The translations under genes were made by a program, and so were the position numbers. From contig DGRY01000123.1 of NCBI GenBank assembly GCA_002391185.1, positions 1 to 24,638 of the forward strand: 24,638 nucleotides of DNA, read 5' to 3'. The DNA is from Prevotella sp. UBA4376. Its GTDB lineage: Bacteria > Bacteroidota > Bacteroidia > Bacteroidales > Bacteroidaceae. The notes under the pieces are model-generated. The model did no database searches and had not been told where the DNA came from. It saw nothing but the letters and a program-made list of their open reading frames with translations. Positions 15,992 through 24,349 of the stretch are shown piece after piece; the first letter of the stretch is position 1; every line of letters begins with the position of its first letter.

Positions 15992-17641
15992 ATGAAACTT
16001 AGATATTTAGCTTTCTGCCTTATGGCTGGAGCCATGACAGCTACCTCATGCAATGCCTTTCTGGATATTGATCCTACCGACAAGGCCACTGAAAAACTTG
16101 TGTGGAGCGATGCGGCTAATGCAGAAATGGCTGTAAACTATTTCTATTCAGATATTGCCCGCTTGGGAAGTTTTAGAGATTATCAATGCGCTGCAGGACT
16201 TACAGAAGGACTCACAGACGAATTCAAATACGGAAATATGACTTATAATTCCGAAATGTATATTCCAAACGAGATTTCCTATGGCGGAACTGTCATCACT
16301 GCCAACTATACAGATGTATATATGGGTGTATGGAGTGGAACATACGAGGATATTCGTCGATGCAACGAAGCTCTATCAAAACTCGATGGTAGTACCTTCG
16401 ACAAGACAACCAAAACACGACTCGAAGCCGAACTAAGATTCTTCCGTGGAATGTATTATTTTGAATTGATGAAACGATATCATCAAGCAATACTTTACGA
16501 TAAGGATCTTACTACAATTTCTACCAACAAGCCTCTTAACACAGAAAAAGATGGATGGGATATGATCTATAACGATCTAAAATTTGCAGGAGAAAATCTA
16601 CCTGTAAATACCTCTGCAACAGGACGTCTCACCAGCGGAGCCGCTTATGCTCTAATGTCACGCGCAATGCTTTATTGCAACAACTGGACTGCTGTAAAAG
16701 AGGCTTCAGAAGAAATCTTCAAGATGAAATATGAACTCACGTCTAATTATGCCAACGCATTTACAAGTGATAACAGCGAAGCTATCTTCCAGGTAAGCTT
16801 TAGTGCTGCCGATAATGTTTCACACAGTTTCGATGGATACTATGCACCTGGCGGTGACAAATTGATTGATGGAAATAGCATGTATGGTGGTTATGGTACT
16901 CCTACTCAGGAAATGGTAGAGGAATACGAACTCGCAACTGGTGGAAAACCAGACTGGGCTAAATGGCATTCAACAACAGGGGTTACCGACACACCACCAT
17001 ACGATTTGTTGGAACCACGTTTTAAGGCAACGATTCTATATAATGGCGCAACATGGAAAGATCGTACAATTGAGCCCTTCGTTGGTGGTACCGATGGTTG
17101 GTGCACTTGGGAAGTAGATGCAAATAACGAGGGACGCACAACAACAGGATATTATCTCCGCAAACTCGTTGACGAAACACACCACTTCAGCGCTACTCAA
17201 GCAAGTACACAACCATATATCGCATTCCGTTTAGCCGAAGTATATCTCAACTATGCTGAAGCATGCTATCGTGATGGTGATAACGTTAAAGCTCTTGAAT
17301 ATGTTAATAACATACGCAAGCGTGTTGATCTCCCAGAGCTAAAGAATCTTACTGGCGAAGACCTTTTTGATGCTATCCGCCATGAACGTAAGGTAGAGCT
17401 GGCTTACGAAGGACTCTACTATTGGGATATGCGACGTTGGGGGCTTTCTGCTACCGCTTTTACAGGTATACGCCGACATGGACTGAAGATAGAACAGAAT
17501 GCAAATGGCTCTTTCATCTATACCTATGTAGCTGTAGATAATCAAAACATGAATTATCCTGCCAAGCTCGACAGATTACCTATCCCACTTGCCGAGATTG
17601 AAAACAATGCAGAAATAGAACAGTTTGCAGAGTGGAAATAA
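15992..17641 (+). CDS. susD-like: SusD-like surface glycan-binding lipoprotein
   Basis: The 549-residue product has a lipoprotein signal (TATSC, Cys20) followed by NAFLDIDPTDKATE, the standard SusD start. The central helical repeats contain RRCNEALSKLDGS and RLEAELRFFRGMYYFELMKRY, and the C-terminal part has RLAEVYLNYAEACYRDGD, VDLPELKN and IRHERKVELAYEGLYYWDMRRW, all hallmarks of SusD/RagB proteins. It is the lid that covers the SusC barrel at the cell surface and helps bind ligand. It starts 17 bases after the SusC stop. The ligand cannot be predicted from sequence. Confidence 0.95.
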   Translation: MKLRYLAFCLMAGAMTATSCNAFLDIDPTDKATEKLVWSDAANAEMAVNYFYSDIARLGSFRDYQCAAGLTEGLTDEFKYGNMTYNSEMYIPNEISYGGTVITANYTDVYMGVWSGTYEDIRRCNEALSKLDGSTFDKTTKTRLEAELRFFRGMYYFELMKRYHQAILYDKDLTTISTNKPLNTEKDGWDMIYNDLKFAGENLPVNTSATGRLTSGAAYALMSRAMLYCNNWTAVKEASEEIFKMKYELTSNYANAFTSDNSEAIFQVSFSAADNVSHSFDGYYAPGGDKLIDGNSMYGGYGTPTQEMVEEYELATGGKPDWAKWHSTTGVTDTPPYDLLEPRFKATILYNGATWKDRTIEPFVGGTDGWCTWEVDANNEGRTTTGYYLRKLVDETHHFSATQASTQPYIAFRLAEVYLNYAEACYRDGDNVKALEYVNNIRKRVDLPELKNLTGEDLFDAIRHERKVELAYEGLYYWDMRRWGLSATAFTGIRRHGLKIEQNANGSFIYTYVAVDNQNMNYPAKLDRLPIPLAEIENNAEIEQFAEWK

Positions 17642-17659
17642 TCTATAATGTCAATAATT

Positions 17660-19354
17660 ATGAAAAAGAAATTATTATATATAACAACCTCAGTTGCTGC
17701 ACTTCTTTTATTTAATTCCTGTCAAAACGAGGAATATGTGCAACCTACTGCCGATAGAGCTGGCATCACAAGTCTTGACGCCTATTTCACTTCGGGTGTA
17801 AACAAAGATAAATTAGTTGTTGACTGGAAAATCGACAAAACTGCCGACATCACCGACTATGTTATTCCTGTTCCATACTATTATCCTGAAGAAAGTGACA
17901 ACACCAACGAAGAGTATATGAGTGCGATGAAAGTAGTGGCTACACTTGAAAACAACTGCACTATATATCCTCCTATCACCGTTCTCGATCTTAATAAAAA
18001 GAATGAGTTCACCTACACAGACCCATATGGAACACAAAAGAAAATAACTATCTCAGGACAGCTTACACGTTCTGATAAATGTGCCCTCAAAGCATTCACT
18101 GCTAACCCTGGTGAATTATCAGGTATCATTGATGAAGACAATAAGACTATCTCGCTGTTAACAGCTGCCGATCTTTCGGAAATGACTGCCGAGGTAACTC
18201 TTTCACCTCATGCAACAATATCACCAGATCCAACAGAGACACACAATTTCAACAATGAATTCAAATTCACTGTAACAGCCGATAACGGCACAAACACTGC
18301 TGAATATACCGTGTTGAAACATGTTCCTGAAAAAATCGCAAATGGATATCGCAAGGGATCTGAACTCACACTCTTTGAAAAGGATATGACAGAACTTGGG
18401 GTCACAAATGCCAACAACGTTCACCCTACCCTTGCATCAATTGGAAAATATGTTATCATGAATCTTGGCGACGGCTCTGCACCTCAGTATTTCAAAAAAG
18501 CAACAGGATCTCTTGTAGGTAATATCAACATGGGACAGGCCAACGCCACAGGTGCAATCACGAGCGATTGTGCTGGAAATATGTTAATCTGTAACTATGC
18601 TGCAGATGGCTCTGTACTAAAAATCTTCAAAACAAACGATGTTACTAAGGCTCCTGAACAGTTTATCACTTACAACAATTCTCTTGGTGTAAACATTGGC
18701 TCACGCCTACACGTTCAAGGCAATCTCAATGGCACAGCAACAGTTATTGCAACATGTGAAAACTCAAATAGCTATATATATTGGACGGTTAACAATGGAA
18801 CTCCATCTGAAGCACATGTTGTAGGAATGAACAATATTTCATTATTCTGGGAAGGCTATGATAATGTGTCTAAGGTAGTGAGTCGTTCTGCCGATGCCAC
18901 TGGTGGCGTATTCGTTGATTTCTACAAAGAAGGAAAATGTCCTTTATACTATGCTGCCAACGGAATTGATGCAACTCAATTGCTCAGCGCTAATTCTACA
19001 GGAGCAGGATGGGGATATAACACTGCACCTATAGATACACGCGACTTCAACAATAGCAAATATCTTGCTATTTTTGAAATGGGATATTGGCCAGACTGGG
19101 GATTTCCAGGTCACATCTACCTCTTTGATGCAAGCAGCACAGGAGCCATGACTGGAACTATTGACACAAGTAGCAGCTTGAAGTATCTATACACCATGCC
19201 TGACAACTATGCTTCTATTGGTTATGCTGCAGGTGGACGATTTGGTGATGTACTCCTAACCCCTTCTGAAGACGGATACTTCATGTATATCTTCTATGCC
19301 TCAAACACTCACCTCACTTTTGGTGGCATACAACTTGATTGCATTGACAAATAG
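17660..19354 (+). CDS. DUF5018-type lipoprotein, probable surface glycan-binding protein
   Basis: The ATG at 17660 gives the signal MKKKLLYITTSVAALLLFNSC with Cys21; an ATG at 17648 adds four residues with no benefit. The lipid-anchored end carries acidic residues (CQNEEY), often seen in surface lipoproteins of this group. The N-terminal half has two Ig-like stretches, including AGITSLDAYFTSGVNKDKLVVDWKIDK and LKAFTANPGELSGIIDEDNKTISLLTAADLSEMTAEVTLSP, resembling DUF5018. The C-terminal half (about 235-564) looks like a beta-propeller with repeated strands such as ITSDCAGNMLICNYAADGSV and is not assigned. Its place right after SusD suggests the usual third protein of such loci, which binds glycan at the surface. 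Confidence 0.72.
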   Translation: MKKKLLYITTSVAALLLFNSCQNEEYVQPTADRAGITSLDAYFTSGVNKDKLVVDWKIDKTADITDYVIPVPYYYPEESDNTNEEYMSAMKVVATLENNCTIYPPITVLDLNKKNEFTYTDPYGTQKKITISGQLTRSDKCALKAFTANPGELSGIIDEDNKTISLLTAADLSEMTAEVTLSPHATISPDPTETHNFNNEFKFTVTADNGTNTAEYTVLKHVPEKIANGYRKGSELTLFEKDMTELGVTNANNVHPTLASIGKYVIMNLGDGSAPQYFKKATGSLVGNINMGQANATGAITSDCAGNMLICNYAADGSVLKIFKTNDVTKAPEQFITYNNSLGVNIGSRLHVQGNLNGTATVIATCENSNSYIYWTVNNGTPSEAHVVGMNNISLFWEGYDNVSKVVSRSADATGGVFVDFYKEGKCPLYYAANGIDATQLLSANSTGAGWGYNTAPIDTRDFNNSKYLAIFEMGYWPDWGFPGHIYLFDASSTGAMTGTIDTSSSLKYLYTMPDNYASIGYAAGGRFGDVLLTPSEDGYFMYIFYASNTHLTFGGIQLDCIDK

Positions 19355-19376
19355 TATTATTATTCACCCTAACAAA

Positions 19377-20435
19377 ATGATTATGAAAATCAAAAAACTA
19401 TATATAGCATGCCTATCATTAGCAATGACGGTATCATTTACTGCATGTGGAGACAACACACAACATGAAGACACCCTTGCCAACTGGAAATGGGATAAAA
19501 TAGAATCTAACCCTGACATCATAAGTCAGGGTTGGGAAAACGTAAACAGTAAATTTGGAAATCTCCCTGCTTATCTCAATGTTTATAAGTCACCTGTAAC
19601 TCTTGATGAAAAGAATGTCATTGCGTATATTGCAGTTGCCGATATGTCGAAAGCAACCTTCGGAGTGCTTGGAAACGTACATTGGAGCGATGAAAAGAAT
19701 GCGTTTGGCAACGAACATCTATACACACCATCAGAATTCTATAGCAACAATGGTTCTCCTCTTGTGGTAATAAACGGTGGTTTATTCTTTGAATCAGAGG
19801 GATTCTACTATTCACAAAGCTCAATATACAAAGACGGACAAATGCTCTCACCAAACCAAAACTATTGGTCTAAAAACTGGACTGACTTCTGGTATCCTAC
19901 TATAGGATGCTTCTACCAAAAAAAAGACGGCACCTTTGAAGCCACATGGACTTATTATACTAACGATGGCAAGGATTACTCTTATGCCGATTGTAAAAAG
20001 ATTGACCAAACAACTCCTGAAAAAACAGCTCCTGATGCTACATCACCGTCACAAGGACTTGTTCTTAATGACGGAACAGCCGTAAACGCCATAGGAGGTG
20101 TAGGCGTACTTATTCACAACGGAGAGATAAAAAACACATGGAAAGATGAGCTGCAGGATGTGGCAGCAAACTCACAACAACCTCGTACCGCTATTGGATA
20201 CAATGCAAAAGATAATAAACTTATCTTCTTTGTATGTGAAGGACGAAACATGACAGAAGGTGTTGCTGGCTTAACAACAGCTCAAGTAGCAAACATTCTG
20301 AAAGCACATGGTTGCACAGAAGCGTTGAACCTTGACGGTGGAGGATCTTCATGTATGCTCATAAACGGCATTGAAACTATCAAGCCAAGCGATGGAAAGC
20401 AAAGAGCTGTATTGGATGGCTGCTTCATCAAATAA
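19377..20435 (+). CDS. Phosphodiester glycosidase family lipoprotein (NAGPA/DUF2233)
   Basis: The frame is open further upstream, but the ATG at 19377 (or 19383) gives a proper lipoprotein signal ending FTAC (Cys24), and the longer version would overlap the previous gene by 59 bases. The NAGPA domain shows VINGGLFFES (Asn133-Gly134-Gly135), PRTAIGYNAKDNKLIFFVCEGR and ALNLDGGGSSCMLING (LDGGGSS at 319-325), the hallmark motifs of the family that includes the human mannose-6-phosphate uncovering enzyme. The known reaction removes alpha-GlcNAc from a GlcNAc-1-phospho-6-mannose diester. The exact sugar here is not known. The protein is lipid-anchored, in the periplasm or at the cell surface. It gives the best clue to the substrate of the whole locus. 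Confidence 0.9.
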   Translation: MIMKIKKLYIACLSLAMTVSFTACGDNTQHEDTLANWKWDKIESNPDIISQGWENVNSKFGNLPAYLNVYKSPVTLDEKNVIAYIAVADMSKATFGVLGNVHWSDEKNAFGNEHLYTPSEFYSNNGSPLVVINGGLFFESEGFYYSQSSIYKDGQMLSPNQNYWSKNWTDFWYPTIGCFYQKKDGTFEATWTYYTNDGKDYSYADCKKIDQTTPEKTAPDATSPSQGLVLNDGTAVNAIGGVGVLIHNGEIKNTWKDELQDVAANSQQPRTAIGYNAKDNKLIFFVCEGRNMTEGVAGLTTAQVANILKAHGCTEALNLDGGGSSCMLINGIETIKPSDGKQRAVLDGCFIK

Positions 20436-20467
20436 TCTTCAACAAAACAAACGATAAAACTTCAAAA

Positions 20468-21661
20468 ATGAATATAAAAGAATATATACAACAATGGGCT
20501 TCTACCTATAAGAAAGAACTTACAGAAAACATCATGCCTTTCTGGATGAAATACGGATGGGACAAAGTGAATGGAGGCGTTTACACTTGTGTGAACAGAG
20601 ATGGCTCCCTCATGGACTCTACTAAATCCGTATGGTTTCAAGGAAGATTTGCTTTCGTATGTAGCTTTGCATATAACAACGTAGAACATAATGCAGAATG
20701 GCTGGAAGCAGCTAAGAATACATTAGACTTTATTGAAAAATATTGTTTCGACAAGGATGGACACATGTATTTTTCTGTAACAGCCACAGGAAAGCCTCTT
20801 CGCAAACGTCGCTATGTATTCAGCGAAACATTTGCAGCTATTGCCATGTCTGAATATGCTATCGCCTCTGGTGATATGACATACGCAGAAAAAGCACTCA
20901 AATTATTCGAAGATACACAGCGTTTCCTTAACACCCCAGGGTTTCTCGCACCTAAATTCGAACCAGAGGTAAACCTACAGAGTCACAGTATTATCATGAT
21001 TCTTATCAATGTTGGCTCACGTATCAGAGAGGCGATAAACGAGCCAAAACTCACACAACAAATTGATGAATCAATAGAAAAACTACAAAAATATTTCATG
21101 CACCCAGAGTTCAAGGCTCTGTTAGAGAGTGTTGGTCCAAATGGTGAATTCGTTGATACAAACATGACTCGAACCATAAACCCAGGCCACTGCATAGAAA
21201 CATCATGGTTCATCATGGAAGAGGCACGTCTAAGAGGTTGGGACAAGAACCTTCTCGACACAGCACTCACTATCTTCAACTGGTCGTGGGACTGGGGATG
21301 GGATAAGGAATATGGCGGTATCATTAATTTCAGAGATTGCAAAAACCTTCCACCACAGGACTATTCACAAGATATGAAATTCTGGTGGCCACAGTGTGAA
21401 ACAATTATTGCTTCACTCTATGCCTATCTTGCTACTGGAGATGAAATGTATTTGGAACGTCACAAGATAATAAGCGATTGGACATACACACACTTTCCCG
21501 ACAAAAAATATGGAGAATGGTATGGCTATCTTCATCGTGACGGCACAGTAGCACAACCTGCTAAAGGTAATCTCTACAAAGGTCCATTCCATGTTCCAAG
21601 AATGATGATTAAAAGTTTAGTACTTTGCGAAGAGATTCTCAAAAAAATATCTAATTCATAA
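20468..21661 (+). CDS. AGE-family epimerase (N-acylglucosamine 2-epimerase)
   Basis: The 397-residue protein has no signal peptide and should be cytoplasmic. It matches the alpha6/alpha6-barrel AGE family: VWFQGRFAFVCSFAYNN near residue 60, RRYVFSETFAAIAMSEYA near 120, NPGHCIETSWFIMEEA with His241, KFWWPQCETIIASLYAY near 310, and GPFHVPRMM with His375. The two histidines fit the pair used for acid-base proton transfer. Family members interconvert GlcNAc and ManNAc, or act on mannose/glucose or cellobiose. Length and motifs favour the GlcNAc/ManNAc type, as in the NanE of Bacteroides fragilis, but sequence alone does not settle the sugar. It would convert the imported sugar for further metabolism; no kinase gene is near. 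Confidence 0.88.
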   Translation: MNIKEYIQQWASTYKKELTENIMPFWMKYGWDKVNGGVYTCVNRDGSLMDSTKSVWFQGRFAFVCSFAYNNVEHNAEWLEAAKNTLDFIEKYCFDKDGHMYFSVTATGKPLRKRRYVFSETFAAIAMSEYAIASGDMTYAEKALKLFEDTQRFLNTPGFLAPKFEPEVNLQSHSIIMILINVGSRIREAINEPKLTQQIDESIEKLQKYFMHPEFKALLESVGPNGEFVDTNMTRTINPGHCIETSWFIMEEARLRGWDKNLLDTALTIFNWSWDWGWDKEYGGIINFRDCKNLPPQDYSQDMKFWWPQCETIIASLYAYLATGDEMYLERHKIISDWTYTHFPDKKYGEWYGYLHRDGTVAQPAKGNLYKGPFHVPRMMIKSLVLCEEILKKISNS

Positions 21662-21695
21662 CAAGCCAAAACAGTTAAAACATTAATGTAAACCT

Positions 21696-22676
21696 ATGAA
21701 AAGGATTCTTTATATATTTCTCATGATCACCTGCTACACCGCTGCATGGTCGCAAAATCTGAAGTTCCATGAGAATGGAGAATTCAAGATTGTGCAATTC
21801 ACCGACATTCATTACAATGGTACAGACAAAGCAAAAGAGGCCTTAGACTGTATTGATAGCGTGATGAAAAATGAATTGCCCGACCTTGTAGTGGTAACAG
21901 GCGATATCATCTGGAGCAAACCAGCAAAAAAAAACCTGTTGACAGTACTCAACTGCATAGCCAAATACAATAAACCATGGGTTATAGAATTTGGTAACCA
22001 TGATTTTGAAAATGGACTATCTAATCGAGAACTCTACAACATTGCTCGAAGCGTAAAGAACAATATCCTTCCTGATCTTAGCAACGAAAAAGAGCTCGAT
22101 TTCATCCTTAAAGTGAAACAACATGATGGAATAAAGCCAGCAGCAATTCTCTATCTGCTCGACACTCATGCCTACCCAAAAGGATTTCCAGAAGATAAAA
22201 GCCATGGCACCTATGCCTGGCTAACTTTTGAACAGGTAGAATGGTATCGCAAGCAAAGCAAGACTATAACAGCCGAAAATGCAGGGAAAACTCTTCCTGC
22301 CCTTGCTTTCTTCCACATTCCACTGCCTGAATATCATGATGCAGCACAGAACGAGAATGCTATACTCATCGGTACTCGCCGCGAAGAAGCCTGCTCACCA
22401 ATCTTCAATACAGGAATGTTTACTGCAATGATGGAAGCTGGCGATGTTATGGCAACATTTGTAGGCCACGACCACGACAACGATTATACAGTAATGTGGC
22501 ACGATATACTCCTTGGTTATGGTAGATATTCTGGTGGAAACACAGTATATAACCACTTAACTCATGGCGCTCGTGTGATAATCCTAAAAGAAGGACTGCG
22601 TGAATTCGACACATACATACGAGAGATAAACGGTTCATGTGTAAACCACACCTCCTACCCCACCAGTTGGAAATAA
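21696..22676 (+). CDS. Exported calcineurin-like metallophosphoesterase
   Basis: The 326-residue product has a signal peptide (MKRILYIFLMITCYTAAWSQ, cut near residue 19-20) and no lipobox. All metal-binding motifs are present: FTDIH (Asp37, His39), VVTGDI (Asp70), FGNHD (Asn101, His102, Asp103), FFHIPL (His207) and VGHDHD (His258, His260). This places it with purple-acid/DCR2-like phosphoesterases, using two metal ions. It should act in the periplasm on a phosphomonoester or phosphodiester. Next to a phosphodiester glycosidase, a role in removing the phosphate left after sugar release is likely but inferred. Last gene of the plus operon; no terminator is seen before the recombinase gene. Confidence 0.9.
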   Translation: MKRILYIFLMITCYTAAWSQNLKFHENGEFKIVQFTDIHYNGTDKAKEALDCIDSVMKNELPDLVVVTGDIIWSKPAKKNLLTVLNCIAKYNKPWVIEFGNHDFENGLSNRELYNIARSVKNNILPDLSNEKELDFILKVKQHDGIKPAAILYLLDTHAYPKGFPEDKSHGTYAWLTFEQVEWYRKQSKTITAENAGKTLPALAFFHIPLPEYHDAAQNENAILIGTRREEACSPIFNTGMFTAMMEAGDVMATFVGHDHDNDYTVMWHDILLGYGRYSGGNTVYNHLTHGARVIILKEGLREFDTYIREINGSCVNHTSYPTSWK

Positions 22677-22699
22677 AAAACAATAGCACATTCTTCTCT

Positions 22700-22751
22700 T
22701 TTTCTCACAAATATGCAAAATAGTATATAATTTTGCATATTTATGAGAAAA
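22700..22751. repeat. 13-8-13 inverted repeat at the recombinase start
   Basis: The core has left arm AAATATGCAAAAT (22709-22721), spacer AGTATATA (22722-22729) and right arm ATTTTGCATATTT (22730-22742), the exact reverse complement of the left. After one mismatched position, TTTTCTCA (22700-22707) and TGAGAAAA (22744-22751) pair exactly, extending each arm to 22 bases. The core ends one base before the recombinase ATG. The 34-base layout equals that of lox and FRT sites, with an asymmetric spacer. A -7-like TAATTTTG (22728-22735) lies within it, without a matching -33. It could be a recombination site, an autoregulatory operator, or both. Confidence 0.75.
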
Positions 22752-23918
22752 GAAAATACAATAAAAAAGCAGCAATTGCTAAAACAACCAGTAAAAATAA
22801 GATATAAGCTATTAAAAAACAATAACAAAAGCCTATATCTCGACACATATATCAATGGTAAGCGACAATACGAATTTCTGCATTTATACCTCATACCAGA
22901 AATAGATGAAAACTGTCGATTAATAAACCAACAGGTGTTGAAACGCGCTTACACCATACAGGCTGAACGCATACTATCTATATATGGCTTAGCATCAACA
23001 AAAACATCCAGTCAACCACAACTACCAATTAAGCTATATGATTTCATTCAACAATATGCCGAAAATCATAAAAATCCCGACGGCATGTATAGCAGATATA
23101 AAACCATTCTAACCCTCTGTCAACACCTCGAAATAATAGGAGCACAAAATCTACCATTAAACGAAGTAGATGAAAACTTCTGCCTTAAGTTTATCAATTA
23201 CCTAAAAAATGCCAAGGATCTACGTCCTAATAGCAAATCTATCCGTCCAATTGCTCCTGGTACTGCCTATCTGAAATTCAGCATATTCAGAAGCATACTC
23301 AAAGAAGCACAACGACAAGGACTTATCGACGAAAATCCAATTGCAAAGTTACCATCAAGCCAGCTAATTCATCGACCAGACAGCACACGATGCTATCTCA
23401 CAAAAACAGAATTGTACAAACTCATACGAACACCTTGTAGCTACAGTAAACTAAAGGAAGCATTCCTCTTTAGCTGTTTCACGGGATTACGCAGAAGCGA
23501 CATTCTCAACCTTAAATGGGGAGAAATAGTATGCGAAAATCGAAAATGGTACATTCGTAAGAAAATCAAGAAAACACAACGTTGGCTAACCATCCCCCTA
23601 TCCGACGAAGCACGTAAGTGGATACCCGCGAAACGAGGAAACAAGGAGTCAACAGTCTTTCCGTACATGCCAGGCACAAGCCTTTCTGAAAACGTTAAGA
23701 AATGGGCATATCAAGCGGGAATAAAGCGTAAAGAAGTTACCTTCCATGTAGCGCGTCACACCTTTGCTACACTTGAACTCAGCCTTGGAGTTGACCTCTA
23801 CACTGTCAGCAAACTCTTAGGACATCGCAGTATCAACACCACACAAATATATGCTAAAGTAGTTGATAAAAAGAAAGAAAAAGCCATACATTTAATAGAC
23901 AAAAGTTTTAGTAAATAA
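22743..23918 (+). CDS. Tyrosine site-specific recombinase/integrase
   Basis: The 391-residue protein has an N-terminal arm-type region (about 15-75, KIRYKLLKNNNKSLYLDTYINGKRQYEFLHLYLIP), a helical core-binding SAM-like domain (about 95-215) and the catalytic domain (about 225-385). All main catalytic residues are seen: Arg250 in FTGLRRSD, His335 and Arg338 in HVARH, His361 in LLGHRS and the nucleophile Tyr370 in TTQIYAKV. A Lys in KIKKTQRW is a likely catalytic lysine. It belongs with Bacteroidetes integrases of mobile elements and DNA invertases. No other mobile-element genes lie in the window. It begins 66 bases after the metallophosphoesterase gene, inside the 13-8-13 repeat, so the transcript from that promoter would be almost leaderless. 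Its DNA target is not known. Confidence 0.93.
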   Translation: MRKENTIKKQQLLKQPVKIRYKLLKNNNKSLYLDTYINGKRQYEFLHLYLIPEIDENCRLINQQVLKRAYTIQAERILSIYGLASTKTSSQPQLPIKLYDFIQQYAENHKNPDGMYSRYKTILTLCQHLEIIGAQNLPLNEVDENFCLKFINYLKNAKDLRPNSKSIRPIAPGTAYLKFSIFRSILKEAQRQGLIDENPIAKLPSSQLIHRPDSTRCYLTKTELYKLIRTPCSYSKLKEAFLFSCFTGLRRSDILNLKWGEIVCENRKWYIRKKIKKTQRWLTIPLSDEARKWIPAKRGNKESTVFPYMPGTSLSENVKKWAYQAGIKRKEVTFHVARHTFATLELSLGVDLYTVSKLLGHRSINTTQIYAKVVDKKKEKAIHLIDKSFSK

Positions 23919-23952
23919 CACATTTAAAACAAAACAAAATTCATCACACATA

Positions 23953-23987
23953 ACCGTTCAACCCTTTATACATAAGGGTTGAGCGGT
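23953..23987. repeat. 14-bp hairpin after the recombinase gene
   Basis: ACCGTTCAACCCTT (23953-23966) pairs with AAGGGTTGAGCGGT (23974-23987) over a TATACAT loop; one position is a T-G pair in RNA. It lies 34 bases after the recombinase stop. No T-run follows (the next bases are CAACAAAC), so termination by the usual mechanism is doubtful. Confidence 0.6.
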
Positions 23988-24096
23988 CAACAAACAAGCA
24001 AAAACAAAAAGCAAAGTAACAAACAGGTAACACCCCATCAACCCTAACCCCACTCTATCCCCTTTATACATAAGGAATAAGCGGGTAACAAACGAG
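23962..24096. repeat. Pair of 37-base imperfect direct repeats
   Basis: 23962-23998 and 24060-24096 match at 31 of 37 positions. Both start with CCCTTTATACATAAGG and continue with AGCGG, AACAAAC and AG. The copies are offset by 98 bases. The first copy includes the loop and right arm of the hairpin at 23953-23987; the second has lost most of the outer pairing. Confidence 0.65.
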
Positions 24097-24349
24097 TAAC
24101 AAAACAAAACCATTTTTCCTCAAATCTCAAATCATCACGCAAAATGTAATGTAAAAAAAAAGCACAGCACACCCTTCATTTTATATCCTCACGCTCAAGA
24201 ATACTTTCGTTCCATTATCATCTATAGCAAAACGGATACTTAATTGATTAACTAAAAAAAAATACAAGTAGTATTCATCATGATACTTGTGGTTATCCTC
24301 TTATTTCATGACAAAAGAAATAAAAAACTATATGAAACAATATTTTTCT

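Noticed and set aside
23953..23987. Rho-independent terminator of the recombinase gene
   Set aside because: The stem is good but no T-run follows on either strand, so it was listed as a hairpin repeat only.
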